Numbered from the stretch's first letter, positions 35,009-46,583 are shown. The stretch: 64,000 nucleotides of DNA from Micromonospora zingiberis (GCF_004331455.1 NZ_SJJR01000005.1:124001-188000); one strand, 5' to 3'. The notes: a model not told the origin generated them from the sequence alone. Program-made: numbers and translations.

Positions 35009-35428
35009 ATGGCCAAACCAGCCGACACCAGGACCGCTGGGCGCAAGCCTGCGGCGAAGTCCACCCGCAGTGCCGCGGAGACCGAGAAGATCCGTGCCGC
35101 CCTGGCGGCACGGCATGCCGAGTTGCGCGCCGAGTACGATCAGACGCTGAGCGAGATCACCGAGCTGCAGCGCGACCGCTTGACCGACTCGGCCGGGGAC
35201 GACCAGGCCGACACCGGCACCAAGACGTTCGAGCGGGAGCAGGAGATCTCCCTCGCCAACAGCATTCTGGAACGGATCACGCAGGTCGAGCGGGCTCTGG
35301 AGCGCCTCGACGAGGGTGGTTACGGCTGGTGCGAGCGGTGCGGCAACCCCATTCCGGTGGAGCGCCTGGCCGCCTTCCCGTCGGCCACCCTCTGCGTGAC
35401 CTGCAAGCAGCTGGCGGAGCGACGCTGA
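35009..35428 (+). CDS. DksA/TraR C4-type zinc-finger protein
   Basis: The product (139 residues from ATG at 35009, after GAGGGAGTGACG) has a basic N-terminus, a long coiled-coil hairpin (about 25-105) with DxxDxA-like acidic residues near its tip (SAGDDQADTG), and a C-terminal C4 zinc finger CERCGNPIP ... CVTCKQ. Family knowledge: such proteins enter the RNA polymerase secondary channel and tune initiation. It precedes lspA by 68 bp. Confidence 0.88.
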   Translation: MAKPADTRTAGRKPAAKSTRSAAETEKIRAALAARHAELRAEYDQTLSEITELQRDRLTDSAGDDQADTGTKTFEREQEISLANSILERITQVERALERLDEGGYGWCERCGNPIPVERLAAFPSATLCVTCKQLAERR

Positions 35429-35496
35429 CGGCGGACTCCCCGGCGCTGGTGCACGGCGGTGCCACGGCACCGCCGTGATACGTCGATGGGGAGCAG

Positions 35497-36132
35497 ATGA
35501 GCGCAGCACCGCCCGCTGGATCCGGCACCGCCGAGCCGGGCACCGCCACGAGATCACGGCGTACGCCCGTCACGATTCTGCTCTGCCTCGCGGCGTTCGC
35601 GGTGACGGTCGACGTGCTCACCAAGCACCTGGCGCTGGTCGAGCTGAGCGACCGGGAGCCGGTACGGCTGCTGGGCGGGGCCGTCTACTTCTCGCTGACC
35701 CACAACAGCGGTGCCGCGTGGAGTCTCGGCAAGGACTACACCTGGATCTTCCCGCTGATCGCGATCGGTGTGCTGGCCTGGATCGCCTGGATGGGGCGGA
35801 CGCTGCGTTCGGTGCCCTGGGCCATCTCGCTCGGCCTGGTGGTCGGCGGTGTGACCGGTAACCTGATCGACCGGATCTTCCGGGCTCCCGGCTGGTTCGT
35901 CGGCCACGTGGTCGACATGATCAGCGTCTTCGACCCGTACGGCCGGGTTTTTCCGATCTTCAACGTCGCCGACAGCGCCCTGGTCTGCGGTGTGCTGCTG
36001 GCCATCGGGTTGGAGTTCACCGGCCGCCAGCGGGACGGCACCCGGCTGGTCGGCGACGACGGTAAGAGCACCGGTAAAGCGGCGGACACCGCCGGGGACA
36101 CCGCCGACGGCGAGCGGCGGGAGCACGCGTGA
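35497..36132 (+). CDS. lspA: lipoprotein signal peptidase (SPase II)
   Basis: The 211-residue enzyme has four membrane helices and the two catalytic aspartates in GNLIDRIFR and FNVADSAL. It cleaves the signal peptide of diacylglyceryl prolipoproteins. The N-terminal 25 and C-terminal 40 residues are hydrophilic extensions. ATG follows GGGGAGCAG. It overlaps the downstream pseudouridine synthase gene by GTGA, a common lspA-rluD pairing. Confidence 0.95.
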   Translation: MSAAPPAGSGTAEPGTATRSRRTPVTILLCLAAFAVTVDVLTKHLALVELSDREPVRLLGGAVYFSLTHNSGAAWSLGKDYTWIFPLIAIGVLAWIAWMGRTLRSVPWAISLGLVVGGVTGNLIDRIFRAPGWFVGHVVDMISVFDPYGRVFPIFNVADSALVCGVLLAIGLEFTGRQRDGTRLVGDDGKSTGKAADTAGDTADGERREHA

Positions 36133-37073
36133 CGGCCGCCTTCGCCGCCCGCGGCGACCACCGCAGCCTGCCCGTCCCCGACGGCCTCGACGGGATGCGG
36201 CTGGACCAGGCCGTCGCCCGGCTGTTCGGCCTGTCCCGGACGACCGCCGCCAGCCTCATCGACGCCGGTGAGGCACTGGTCGACGGCGCGGTACGGCCCA
36301 ACTCGCACAAGGTCCGGGCGGGTTCCTGGCTGGAGGTGACGCTGCCGGCGCCGGCCGCGGCCCCGGTGGTGGTGCCCCAGGCGGTGCCCGGACTGCGGGT
36401 GGTCCACGCCGACGACGACATCGTGGTGGTCGACAAGCCGGTCGGGGTGGCCGCCCACCCCAGCCCCGGCTGGAGCGGCCCGACGGTGATCGGCGGGCTG
36501 GCCGCGATCGGTCACACCATCGCCACCAGCGGCGCCGCCGAGCGTCAGGGGGTGGTGCACCGGCTCGACGTCGGCACCACCGGGATCATGGTGGTCGCCA
36601 AGAGCGAACAGGCGTACAGCGCCCTCAAGCGGGCCTTCAAGTACCGCGAGGTGGAGAAGCGCTACCACGCGGTGGTGCAGGGGCACCTGGATCCGCTGCG
36701 CGGCACCATCGACGCACCGATCGACCGGCACCCGCATCACGACTACCGCTGGGCGGTGGTCTCCGGCGGCAAGCCGAGCATCACCCACTACGACACCATC
36801 GAGGCGTTTCCCTCGGCGAGCCTGGTCGACGTGCGGCTGGAGACCGGCCGTACGCACCAGATCCGGGTGCACTTCTCCACCCTGCGGCACCCCTGCGTGG
36901 GTGACCTGACGTACGGTGCGGATCCCACTCTCGCCGCCCGGCTCCGACTGGACCGGCAGTGGTTGCACGCCAGAGAGTTGAGTTTCCAGCACCCCCGTAC
37001 GGGGGACGAGGTCCGCTTCGTCAGCGACTACCCTGACGATCTGGGACGCGCGCTGGACATCCTCCGCGACTGA
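36129..37073 (+). CDS. RluA-family 23S rRNA pseudouridine synthase (RluD-like)
   Basis: The 314-residue protein has an N-terminal S4 domain ([26 protein letters not shown]) and a catalytic domain with the nucleophilic Asp in [17 protein letters not shown]. The late [19 protein letters not shown] is typical of RluA/RluD. It isomerises uridines in large-subunit rRNA. GTG at 36129 overlaps lspA. Confidence 0.92.
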   Translation: MTAAFAARGDHRSLPVPDGLDGMRLDQAVARLFGLSRTTAASLIDAGEALVDGAVRPNSHKVRAGSWLEVTLPAPAAAPVVVPQAVPGLRVVHADDDIVVVDKPVGVAAHPSPGWSGPTVIGGLAAIGHTIATSGAAERQGVVHRLDVGTTGIMVVAKSEQAYSALKRAFKYREVEKRYHAVVQGHLDPLRGTIDAPIDRHPHHDYRWAVVSGGKPSITHYDTIEAFPSASLVDVRLETGRTHQIRVHFSTLRHPCVGDLTYGADPTLAARLRLDRQWLHARELSFQHPRTGDEVRFVSDYPDDLGRALDILRD

Positions 37074-37115
37074 CGCGCCCTGCCCGTCCCGACCGATCCG
37101 ACGAGGGGGCCGCCC

Positions 37116-38138
37116 GTGCGCGCCGGCGATCTGCTGCGGCAGCTGGACCAGCGACTGCTGCCCCGCCTCGCCACCGTGTTGACCCGGTTCGACCAGGGCC
37201 CGGCCCGGAGTTCGCTGCTCGGCTGGGTGGCGGTGCTGTCCTGCGCCGCCGTGCTGTTCACCGCCGTGCTCGCCACCGGTGGCCCGCCGCTGCCCGACCG
37301 GACGGTCGGCGAGGTGACCCGGGTGGGCATCGCCGACGGCGACTCGATCCCCGGCTACGAGCGGACGGCCGCCGCGGACCTGGCCGAGCTGGCCCGTGGC
37401 GCGTCGCTGGCCGATGGCACGTACGCCCTGGTCTCGCTGTCGGAATACCTCACCCCGCAGTCGCTCGCCGCGGTGGTCGGAGACGTGGGGGTCTCCTTCG
37501 TCTTCGGACGGGTGCCGCTGCCCGACCGGCAGACCGAGATCGTGCGCATCCCGGCCCAGCGGCTGCCCGATGACGTCACGGCCGGCATGGCCGAGCTGGC
37601 CGAACGCAAGGAGCGCGAGGCCGCCGAATACCGCTCCCGGGCCGCCGCGCTGGGCGGCGGCGGGCCGCAGGAACGGGAACTGCGCCAGTTGTACGCCAGC
37701 GGGGCGCGACTGGCGGAGCAGGAGGCGGCCGCGTACCGGGCGAGCTGTGCCTGTGTCTACGCCCTGGTGGTCCGGGCTGAGCCGGCGGTGCTGCGGGGCG
37801 TGGCGGCCAGACCCGGGGTGCGGGTGGTCGACCCGGCCCCGGAGGTACGGCGGCTGGAACGCACGGTGTTCACCCCGCCCCTGCCGGAGCAGCGCGACGT
37901 GGCCCGACCACCGGTCGACCGCGACCTGCTGCCGGGTCCGACGCCCAGTGCCGAGCCCGAGACGACGGTGCCGTCGCCGGGTCCGGCGCCCGCCGAGAGC
38001 CGCGTACCGGCCGCGCCGGAAGTGACGGATTCGTCACCATCACCGGCGGTGTCACCAGTGCCGACATCCGCTCCGCCGGCGACGCCTGCCACCTCGACAG
38101 ATGCGTTGAGTGAAGGCGATGCGGAGCCGACACCGTGA
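37116..38138 (+). CDS. membrane-anchored hypothetical protein
   Basis: I do not recognise a family. The 340-residue protein has a short cytoplasmic N-terminus, one membrane helix (about 34-53), an extracytoplasmic region with an Ala/Glu-rich helical stretch (about 155-200), a CAC motif (SCACVYALVV), and a Pro/Ser/Thr-rich C-terminal third. It starts with GTG 42 bp after the pseudouridine synthase, and a ParA-like gene follows. Possibly an envelope protein working with that ATPase, but only proximity suggests it. Confidence 0.75.
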   Translation: MRAGDLLRQLDQRLLPRLATVLTRFDQGPARSSLLGWVAVLSCAAVLFTAVLATGGPPLPDRTVGEVTRVGIADGDSIPGYERTAAADLAELARGASLADGTYALVSLSEYLTPQSLAAVVGDVGVSFVFGRVPLPDRQTEIVRIPAQRLPDDVTAGMAELAERKEREAAEYRSRAAALGGGGPQERELRQLYASGARLAEQEAAAYRASCACVYALVVRAEPAVLRGVAARPGVRVVDPAPEVRRLERTVFTPPLPEQRDVARPPVDRDLLPGPTPSAEPETTVPSPGPAPAESRVPAAPEVTDSSPSPAVSPVPTSAPPATPATSTDALSEGDAEPTP

Positions 38139-38234
38139 GGGTCGAGACCACATCGGTGGGTGTCCCGGTGTGGCCTGAACACGGTTTCGTTCGTAGCCTG
38201 TCAGACGGAGACCGAGGCGCTGGGGAGGCGAGCC

Positions 38235-39647
38235 GTGGACGGCAGCGAGACCGGTTGGGGACGGCCCGCCGAGCCCGCACCGCGGTGGCGGGCGCTGCTC
38301 GACCGAGCCCGCCTCGGCGGTCGCGGCGCCGAGCAGGGCAGCACCGAGCGGCGGGCCGAGGACGAGCCGCCACCGCAGACTGAGCCACTGCCGCGGCGCC
38401 CGGGGGGCTCCGGCTACTCGGGGCGGGCCCCGGCCACCGGACAGCCGCTGGATCGGCCGTACGGCGCGGACCCGGGCTACCGGGCCGAGCCGAACTACCG
38501 GCCCGATGCCGCCCGTCCGGCCCAGCCGTACCACGGTCAACCGGGCTACCCGCCGGAGCCGACCTATCCGGCGGTGCCCGAGCCGACCTATCCGGCGGTG
38601 CCGGAGCCGCGCCGGCCGGAGCCGGTGGAGTCCCGGTACACCCTGCTGGACAACGGTTACCGGCATGCCGCCCCGCCGGTGGAGTCGCGTTACGCGCTGC
38701 TGGACAACGGCGGCTACCAGCCCCCCGCGCCACCGGCCCCGCCACCCGCGCCCGCCGTCGGGCCACCCGCGCCGGTCGCGCCGCCGACGGTGGCCGGGCG
38801 TCCCGGCCGGATCGAGTGGCGGGCGCAGAGCGCCGAGAGTGAGCTGGATCGCGCCGCCGCCGTGCTGCGCAAGGACCTGGGTACGCCACGGGTGGTCGCC
38901 TTCGCGAATCCGAAGGGCGGCGTACACAAGACCACCGCCACCGTGTTGGGCGCGGCGACCGTGGGCAGCGTACGTGGGCGTGGCGTGCTGGCCTGGGACG
39001 ACAACGAGTTGCGCGGCACCCTCGGGCTGCGTGCCGGCAGCGCCCGGCACGCCCGGACCATCCGGCACCTGGTCAGCGATCTCGCCCAGATCGAGATCCG
39101 CGAGGGCAACGACCTGCTGGAGGTGCTCGACGACTACCTGCGGCATGCCGCCGACGGGTCGTACGACGTGCTCGCCGGTGAGGAGAGCCCCCGGTTCGCC
39201 CAGCGGCTGGACCAGTTCACCGTGAAGCGGGTCCTGGAACTGCTCCGCCGGACCCACGACGTGATCTGCGTGGACACCGGCAACAACGTGGAGAGCCCGA
39301 ACTGGCGCACGGTGATGCACGCCGCCGATCAACTGGTGGTCACGACCGTGCCCCGGGAGGACGCCGCGTTCAGCGCCGACTGGATGCTCGACCTGCTGCA
39401 CGAGGAGGGGATGGGCGAACTGGCCGACAACGCGGTCACCCTCATCTCCTGCCCCACCCCCGGTCGGCTGCCGTTGCAGGACGACCTGGAGAAGCATTTC
39501 GCCACCCGTACCCGGGCGGTGGCCGTGGTGCCCTACGACCCGGCCCTGGAAACCGGCTCCTCGATCGAGTACCACCAGCTCCAGGCCGATACTCGACAGG
39601 CGTGGATGCGCGCGGCGTCGATGATGCTGGAGCCTTTCGCCCGCTGA
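38235..39647 (+). CDS. MinD/ParA-like ATPase with Pro-rich N-terminus
   Basis: The product (470 residues from GTG at 38235, after GGGGAGG) has a disordered Pro/Tyr/Arg-rich N-terminal half (1-190) with duplicated PEPTYPAVPEP and ESRYxLLDNG units, and a C-terminal MinD/ParA fold. The deviant Walker A is NPKGGVHKTT (Lys227 and the usual Lys232), with His231 where Gly is standard. Walker B-like DVICVDTGNN follows. This architecture resembles EspI/type-VII-associated and FlhG/MinD-like actinobacterial ATPases. The partner is unknown. Confidence 0.82.
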   Translation: MDGSETGWGRPAEPAPRWRALLDRARLGGRGAEQGSTERRAEDEPPPQTEPLPRRPGGSGYSGRAPATGQPLDRPYGADPGYRAEPNYRPDAARPAQPYHGQPGYPPEPTYPAVPEPTYPAVPEPRRPEPVESRYTLLDNGYRHAAPPVESRYALLDNGGYQPPAPPAPPPAPAVGPPAPVAPPTVAGRPGRIEWRAQSAESELDRAAAVLRKDLGTPRVVAFANPKGGVHKTTATVLGAATVGSVRGRGVLAWDDNELRGTLGLRAGSARHARTIRHLVSDLAQIEIREGNDLLEVLDDYLRHAADGSYDVLAGEESPRFAQRLDQFTVKRVLELLRRTHDVICVDTGNNVESPNWRTVMHAADQLVVTTVPREDAAFSADWMLDLLHEEGMGELADNAVTLISCPTPGRLPLQDDLEKHFATRTRAVAVVPYDPALETGSSIEYHQLQADTRQAWMRAASMMLEPFAR

Positions 39648-39696
39648 GGTGACCACACCGTGTACGGCTCGCGCCGGGAACTGCGAGGATCATCGG

Positions 39697-40596
39697 GTGA
39701 GTCCGGACACCCCCGCCGTCGAACCGCCCGCACCGGCATCGCCGGCCGACCCGTGGGCCTTCGCCGACCCGCCGCGCCGGCCTGCCCGTACCGTGTCGGT
39801 CGGTGGTGCTGTCGTGCTCGTCCTGGCCCTGCTGGGCGTGCCGTTGGGGTTGCTCTGGGCGGCGGTCGCCCCGGCCACCCCGGTGGTCAAGACCGCCGAC
39901 GGTGCCGCGTACGGCCAGACCCAACCGGAGCAGCCGGTCGCTGCTGACGGGTGGTTCACCCTGCTCGGCCTGGCCTTCGGGGTGCTCGCCGCGCTCGCCC
40001 TGTGGTTCGTGTTGCGCCGCCGCCGGGGCCCGGTCGGGTTGGTCGTGGTGACGGCCGGGGCGCTCGCCGCCGCGTTGGTCGCCTGGCAGGTCGGGCGCCG
40101 CATCGGGCTGAGCACGTACCAACGCATGCTGGAGACCGCACCGGACGGCACCGCCTTCAGCAAGCCGGCCGACCTGCGGGCCGGCGGGATCAACCTGGTG
40201 CTGGGCGTGCTGCCGGTGCCGTACGGCAACCTGCTGCTGCCGGCGTTCGGCGCCGCGGTGACGTACACCCTGCTGGCCGGCTGGTCCCGGTGGCCGTCGC
40301 TGCGTCCCGAGCCGGAGGCCGACCTGGTCCTGCCGCATCCGGCGGCCGGCTACCCGCCGGGTGCGCTCGGCCCGGGGCCGGCGGCGCCGTGGCCGGGCGG
40401 CCCGGACGCGGACGGCTCGCGGCCGGTGGCCTATCCGCCGCCCAGTTCGGGGCCGTGGCCGGCGGTGCCGGGTGGGCTTGGTTCGGGGCCGGCGGTGCCG
40501 GGTGGGCTCAGTTCGGGGCCGGCGGCGGCGTGGCCAGCTCCGTCAGCGGCACCGGAACCGCCCGCACCTGGCGCAGCAGAGCCGCCTCGCGGTTGA
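39697..40596 (+). CDS. DUF2567-like membrane protein
   Basis: The product (299 residues from GTG at 39697, after GCGAGGATC) has four membrane helices (about 33-53, 84-104, 112-130, 171-192) and a Pro/Gly-rich cytoplasmic tail. The pattern with ADGWFTLLGLAFGVLAAL resembles DUF2567 proteins of actinobacteria. The tail contains a 30-bp tandem duplication (PAVPGGLxSG) and runs 89 bp into the 3' end of the convergent LON-domain gene. Confidence 0.7.
   Translation: MSPDTPAVEPPAPASPADPWAFADPPRRPARTVSVGGAVVLVLALLGVPLGLLWAAVAPATPVVKTADGAAYGQTQPEQPVAADGWFTLLGLAFGVLAALALWFVLRRRRGPVGLVVVTAGALAAALVAWQVGRRIGLSTYQRMLETAPDGTAFSKPADLRAGGINLVLGVLPVPYGNLLLPAFGAAVTYTLLAGWSRWPSLRPEPEADLVLPHPAAGYPPGALGPGPAAPWPGGPDADGSRPVAYPPPSSGPWPAVPGGLGSGPAVPGGLSSGPAAAWPAPSAAPEPPAPGAAEPPRG
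40467..40526. repeat. 30-bp tandem duplication at a convergent gene overlap
   Basis: Two adjacent 30-bp units (GTGCCGGGTGGGCT then T/C-GGTTCGGGG-like sequence) differ at two positions. The second unit contains the stop codon of the reverse-strand LON-domain gene. It encodes PAVPGGLGSG and PAVPGGLSSG in the + strand gene. Confidence 0.7.
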
Positions 40597-41209
40597 GCAG
40601 GCTCAGCTCGGCACGTAGCCGGGCCGCCGTGTCGTCGATCGCGAGCAGCCGCTGCCGGTCCGCCACGGTCAGCGCCGCGGTCGCGGCCACCAGGTGGGAG
40701 AGCACGGTCGGATCGTCCGGCAGTTGCTCGGTCAGCTCGCCGGCCTCGGCGCGCATCAGGCCGAGGTACTGCCGGAAGACGGCGATCACCCGGGTCGCCA
40801 GCAGGCTGGCCGGCTCGTCCGGACCGGTCGGCTCGGGCAGCCAGCTCACCTCGGCGGTCAGGTACGGCGCGGCATGGTGGTCGAGTTGCCCGACCCGGAA
40901 CCGTCGCCGCCCCACCGTAACGATGTCGAAGCCGCCGTCGGTCAACTCGGTGACCTGCCGAAGCTCCGCGGTGCAGCCCACCTCGTGCAGCGTCACCTCC
41001 CCGGTGCCGGGGACCACCCGGCCGGATTTGGGCGCCACCTCCCAGCCGCTGCGGATCGCCACCACGCCGAATTCGCGCGGGCTGCCCTCGGGCAGCCCCA
41101 TGAGGTGTCGGATCAGCGCGCGGTAGCGCTCCTCGAAGATGTGCAGCGGCAGGACAAGCCCGGGAAAGAGCACCGTGGCGAGCGGGAACACCGGCAGCCG
41201 TGCGGTCAC
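40508..41209 (-). CDS. LON N-terminal (substrate-binding) domain protein
   Basis: The product (233 residues from GTG at 41209) consists of a stand-alone LON N-domain: TARLPVFPLATVLFPGLVLPLHIFEERYRALI is diagnostic, and a helical C-terminal half follows. It lacks ATPase and protease domains, so it is not Lon itself; such proteins may bind substrates, and their role is unknown. A frame open from 41257 adds 16 residues without support. It is convergent with the DUF2567-like gene and overlaps its 3' end by 89 bp. Confidence 0.87.
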   Translation of the reverse strand: MTARLPVFPLATVLFPGLVLPLHIFEERYRALIRHLMGLPEGSPREFGVVAIRSGWEVAPKSGRVVPGTGEVTLHEVGCTAELRQVTELTDGGFDIVTVGRRRFRVGQLDHHAAPYLTAEVSWLPEPTGPDEPASLLATRVIAVFRQYLGLMRAEAGELTEQLPDDPTVLSHLVAATAALTVADRQRLLAIDDTAARLRAELSLLNREAALLRQVRAVPVPLTELATPPPAPN

Positions 41210-41303
41210 GGGATCGAGGGTAGCCGCCCCGGCGGCGTACCGAGTGTCCCGGCTCACCGTCCCGGCCTGCGGGCGGCGCGGGCCGGGCCCGCGCGGGGCC
41301 GCC

Positions 41304-41309
41304 TAGACT
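41304..41309 (+). promoter_or_regulatory. -10 box (TAGACT) for leaderless hisD
   Basis: TAGACT ends seven nt before the GTG of hisD, so the his transcript should start at or beside that codon. This leaves no room for a histidine leader peptide. Confidence 0.6.
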
Positions 41310-41316
41310 CGCAGGG

Positions 41317-42621
41317 GTGTTGAACCGCATCGACCTGCGCGGTGGCGTGCCCGACCCGCGTGACCTGCTGCCTCGTGCCCAGCTCGACGTCTCGGTGGCC
41401 GTCGAGCAGATCCGGCCGATCGTGACGGCGGTACGCGAGCATGGCTACCACGCGGTCCGCGAGGCCAGTGAGCGGTTCGACGGGGTGGCTCCGGAGCTGC
41501 TGCGGGTGCCCGTCGAGGCCATCGCGGCGGCGGAACGCACGCTTGATCCGCAGGTCCGGGCCGCGTTGCTGGAGGCGATCGCCCGGGTTCGCAAGGTGCA
41601 CGCCGACCAGCGCCGCGCTGACCACACCACCACGGTGGTGCCCGGCGGCACCGTCACCGAACGTTGGGTACCGGTCGACCGGGTCGGCCTCTACGTCCCC
41701 GGCGGACTGGCCATGTACCCGTCGACCGTGGTGATGAACGTGGTGCCCGCCCAGGCGGCCGGCGTCCGGTCGCTGGTGGTGGCCAGCCCGCCCCAGCAGG
41801 ACAACGGCGGACTGCCCGACGCGCGGGTGCTGGCCGCCTGCGCGTTGCTCGGCGTCGACGAGGTCTACGCCGTCGGTGGTGCCCAGGCGGTGGCCATGCT
41901 GGCGTACGGCTGCGCGGTGGACGCCGCCGGCAGCGCGCACTGCGCGCCGGTCGACATGATCACCGGCCCGGGCAACATCTGGGTCACCGCCGCCAAGCGG
42001 TTGCTGCGCGGTGTGGTGGGCATCGACGCCGAGGCGGGGCCGACCGAGATCGCCATCCTGGCCGACGACAGCGCCGACCCGGTGCACGTCGCCGCCGACC
42101 TGATCAGTCAGGCCGAGCACGACCCGCTCGCGGCCAGCGTGCTGGTCACCCCCTCGCTGGCCCTGGCCGATGCGGTGGACCGCGAACTTGCCCGGCAGGT
42201 GCCGGCCACCAAGCACGCCGAGCGGGTCGACACCGCGCTACGCGGTCCGCAGAGCGGCATCGTGCTGGTCGACGACCTGACGGCCGGGCTGCGGGTGGTC
42301 GACGCGTACGCGGCCGAGCACCTGGAGATCCAGACGGTCGACGCCCGGGAGTGGGCGATGCGGGTACGCAACGCCGGGGCGATCTTCGTGGGTGCGTACT
42401 CGCCGGTGTCGCTGGGTGACTACTGCGCCGGCTCCAACCACGTACTGCCCACCGGCGGCTGCGCCCGACACTCGTCCGGGCTGTCGGTGCAGTCCTTCCT
42501 GCGCGGCATCCACCTGGTGGAGTACACCGAGGCGGCGCTGCGGGAGGTCGCTCCGCACGTGGTCACCCTGGCCGGCGTCGAGGACCTGCCGGCGCACGGC
42601 CAGGCGGTCAGCGTCCGCTTC

Positions 42622-42636
<15 letters not shown>
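41317..42636 (+). CDS. hisD: histidinol dehydrogenase
   Basis: The 439-residue enzyme performs the last two oxidations of histidine synthesis. Conserved stretches are [22 protein letters not shown], the [17 protein letters not shown] loop, [14 protein letters not shown], zinc-site residues around SQAEHDP, and the late [14 protein letters not shown] at 41317 is preceded by a leaderless promoter. The final codons (PEMP, stop) are part of a 57-bp unit that is duplicated downstream. Confidence 0.96.
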
Positions 42637-44475
<1,839 letters not shown>

Positions 44476-44509
44476 TGGCCGCCGGGACCGCCGGGCGGGG
44501 GTGGCGGCG

Positions 44510-44683
44510 ATGAGCGGGGTGCTGCCCACGCTGCTGCTGATCTTCGCCGGGGTGCTGGTGGGCGGCACGCTGTCCCTGCACCGGCAGGGCGCACCGCGCG
44601 GCGCGGTGGTGGTCACCGCTGTGCTGGCGGTGCTGGCCACCGTCGCCGGGGTGCTGTGGCTGCTGCCCGGGGAGGGATCGTGA
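44510..44683 (+). CDS. small two-helix membrane protein in the his operon
   Basis: The 57-residue product has two predicted membrane helices (LPTLLLIFAGVLVGGTL and AVVVTAVLAVLATVAGVLWLL) joined by a short basic loop. ATG at 44510 is 35 bp after hisB, and its TGA overlaps the hisH GTG by GTGA, which supports translation. No function is known to me. Confidence 0.72.
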   Translation: MSGVLPTLLLIFAGVLVGGTLSLHRQGAPRGAVVVTAVLAVLATVAGVLWLLPGEGS

Positions 44684-45336
44684 CGGACCACGGCGGGTCC
44701 GGTCGGCGCCGGGTGGTGGTGCTGGACTATGGCTCCGGCAACCTGCGCTCCGCCGAACGGGCCCTGGCCGCCGCCGGCGCCGACGTGCTGGTCACCGACG
44801 ACCTGGCCGCCGCCGCCGACGCCGACGGCCTGGTGGTGCCCGGGGTCGGCGCGTTCGCCGCCTGCATGGCCGGCATCGAGGCGCTCGGCGCCGGTCCGGT
44901 GATCGCCGGGCGGGTCGCCGCCGGCCGCCCGGTGCTGGGCATCTGTGTCGGCATGCAGATCCTCTTCGAGTCCGGCGACGAACACGGCGTGGTCACCAAG
45001 GGGCTGGGCCTGCTGCCCGGCAACGTCACCCGGATTCCCGCCGCCCGGCTGCCGCACATGGGCTGGAACACCGTTCAGGCGCCGGTCGGCTCGGTGCTGT
45101 TCGCCGGCCTGCCGGCCGACAGCCGGTTCTACTTCGTCCACTCGTACGCCGTCTGCGACGCCGCCGCCCTGGCCGTTGCGGGGGCCCGGGTGACCACCGC
45201 CCACCACGAGGCGGACTTCGTCGCCGCCGTGGAGCGGGGCGCCCTGTCGGCCGCCCAGTTCCACCCGGAGAAGTCCGCCGACACCGGCGCCACGTTGCTC
45301 CGCAACTGGCTGGACACCGTACCCACCGATGGCTGA
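44680..45336 (+). CDS. hisH: imidazole glycerol phosphate synthase, glutaminase subunit
   Basis: The product (218 residues from GTG at 44680, after GGGGAGGGATC) is a class I glutaminase that channels ammonia to HisF. It has VVVLDYGSGNLRSAERAL, nucleophile Cys in GICVGMQILFE, and the His-Glu pair in AAQFHPEKSADTG. The start overlaps the small membrane protein stop. HisF is separated from it by a small gene and hisA. Confidence 0.95.
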   Translation: MTDHGGSGRRRVVVLDYGSGNLRSAERALAAAGADVLVTDDLAAAADADGLVVPGVGAFAACMAGIEALGAGPVIAGRVAAGRPVLGICVGMQILFESGDEHGVVTKGLGLLPGNVTRIPAARLPHMGWNTVQAPVGSVLFAGLPADSRFYFVHSYAVCDAAALAVAGARVTTAHHEADFVAAVERGALSAAQFHPEKSADTGATLLRNWLDTVPTDG

Positions 45337-45396
45337 TTTCGTGGTGGGCCGGTCGGGGCCGGCGGTGCTGGCTGGTCGTGCCCGGCGAGGGGCCCG

Positions 45397-45720
45397 GTGA
45401 GCAAGGAACGCGCCCGCCGCCGCGCGGCCCGTGAGGCGGAGTCGGCGCGCAAACGGGTGCTCCGGGAACGGGCGCTGGCCCGCCGGGCCCGACGCCGGGC
45501 GCTGATCCGGCGGATGGTGCCGACCGTACGGCGTGGCCGGACGGGACGGCTGCCGAGGTACTCCCGCCGCGAACGGGCCACCATCGTGGTGCTGACCCTG
45601 GCGGCGATCGCGCTGATCTGGTCGCTCGTGCCCGACCTGGCGCTGCGCGTCGTGCTGATCGTGCTGCTGCTGCTCGTACTGCCGGTGATCGTGGTGGTCG
45701 CCCTGGACCGCCGCTCCTGA
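45397..45720 (+). CDS. small basic membrane protein in the his operon
   Basis: The 107-residue product has a strongly basic N-terminal half (Arg/Ala-rich, about 1-58) and two adjacent membrane helices (about 61-103). GTG at 45397 is 60 bp after hisH, and hisA starts 19 bp later, so it is embedded in the operon. I do not recognise a named family; the basic tail could contact nucleic acid or lipid, which is speculation. Confidence 0.72.
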   Translation: MSKERARRRAAREAESARKRVLRERALARRARRRALIRRMVPTVRRGRTGRLPRYSRRERATIVVLTLAAIALIWSLVPDLALRVVLIVLLLLVLPVIVVVALDRRS

Positions 45721-45739
45721 CCTGAGAGGGACAAGACCC

Positions 45740-46465
45740 GTGAGCCTCACTCTGTTGCCCGCCGTGGACGTCGCCGACGGCCAGGCCGTCCGGCTCGTGC
45801 AGGGCGCCGCAGGCAGCGAGACCACCTACGGCGATCCGCTGGAGGCCGCCCTGGCCTGGCAGCGCGACGGCGCCGAGTGGATCCACCTGGTGGACCTCGA
45901 CGCGGCGTTCGGCCGGGGCTCCAACGCCGAACTCCTCGCCGACGTGGTGCGCCAGCTCGACGTGCGGGTGGAGTTGTCCGGCGGCATCCGCGACGACGCC
46001 TCACTGCGGGCCGCGCTGGCCACCGGCGCGGCCCGGGTGAACATCGGCACCGCGGCGCTGGAGGACCCGGCGTGGTGCGACCGGATCTGCGGTGAGTACG
46101 GCGACCGGGTCGCGATCGGGCTGGACGTGCGGGGGCGCACCCTGGCGGCCCGGGGGTGGACCCGCGACGGCGGTGACCTGTACGAGGTCCTGGAGCGGCT
46201 CGACAAGGCCGGCGCCGCCCGGTACGTGGTCACCGACATCACCAAGGACGGCACCATGCGGGGGCCGAACCTGGACCTGCTGCGGGAGGTGTGCGCCCGC
46301 ACCGACGCTCCGGTGATCGCCTCCGGCGGCGTCTCGACGCTCGACGACCTGCGTGCGCTGGCCGCCCTGGAGCCGGTCGGGGTGGAGGGCGTGATCGCGG
46401 GCAAGGCGCTCTACGCGGGCGCGTTCACCGTCGCGCAAGCCCTCCAAGCCCTCGCCGAGCGGTAA
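45740..46465 (+). CDS. priA: ProFAR isomerase HisA, probably bifunctional HisA/TrpF (PriA)
   Basis: The 241-residue TIM barrel opens with [20 protein letters not shown] and has the catalytic Asp residues in PAVDVADG and [15 protein letters not shown]. In actinobacteria lacking trpF this protein (PriA) also isomerises phosphoribosyl anthranilate. The dual role here is inferred from taxonomy and the nearby trpE, not proven by sequence. GTG at 45740 follows GAGAGGGAC. The TAA stop is the first three bases of a 56-bp repeat. Confidence 0.93.
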   Translation: MSLTLLPAVDVADGQAVRLVQGAAGSETTYGDPLEAALAWQRDGAEWIHLVDLDAAFGRGSNAELLADVVRQLDVRVELSGGIRDDASLRAALATGAARVNIGTAALEDPAWCDRICGEYGDRVAIGLDVRGRTLAARGWTRDGGDLYEVLERLDKAGAARYVVTDITKDGTMRGPNLDLLREVCARTDAPVIASGGVSTLDDLRALAALEPVGVEGVIAGKALYAGAFTVAQALQALAER

Positions 46466-46518
46466 GGAAGGGCACCTTGTTAACGCCTGCGGTAGAGGAA
46501 GGGCCCCCTATTAACACC
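46463..46518 (+). repeat. 56-bp dyad repeat, copy 2 (TAAGGAAGGG family)
   Basis: It has the same length and two-unit layout as 10404-10459, with GGGCACCTTGTTAACGCC in the first half and GGGCCCCCTATTAACACC in the second. Its TAA is the hisA stop codon. Confidence 0.82.
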
Positions 46519-46571
46519 GCTGTCGGCGGGACCGCCGATGGACGGCCGGGCCGACCCCGGGAGCACGGCGA

Positions 46572-46577
46572 TAGGCT
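46572..46577 (+). promoter_or_regulatory. -10 box (TAGGCT) for hisF
   Basis: TAGGCT ends six nt before the hisF ATG. It implies that hisF has its own, nearly leaderless transcript, separated from hisA by the repeat. Confidence 0.5.
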
Positions 46578-46583
46578 CGTGTC

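Noticed and set aside
41210..41316. Histidine attenuator before hisD
   Set aside because: No His-rich short frame or terminator is present, and the -10 box seven nt before GTG leaves no leader.
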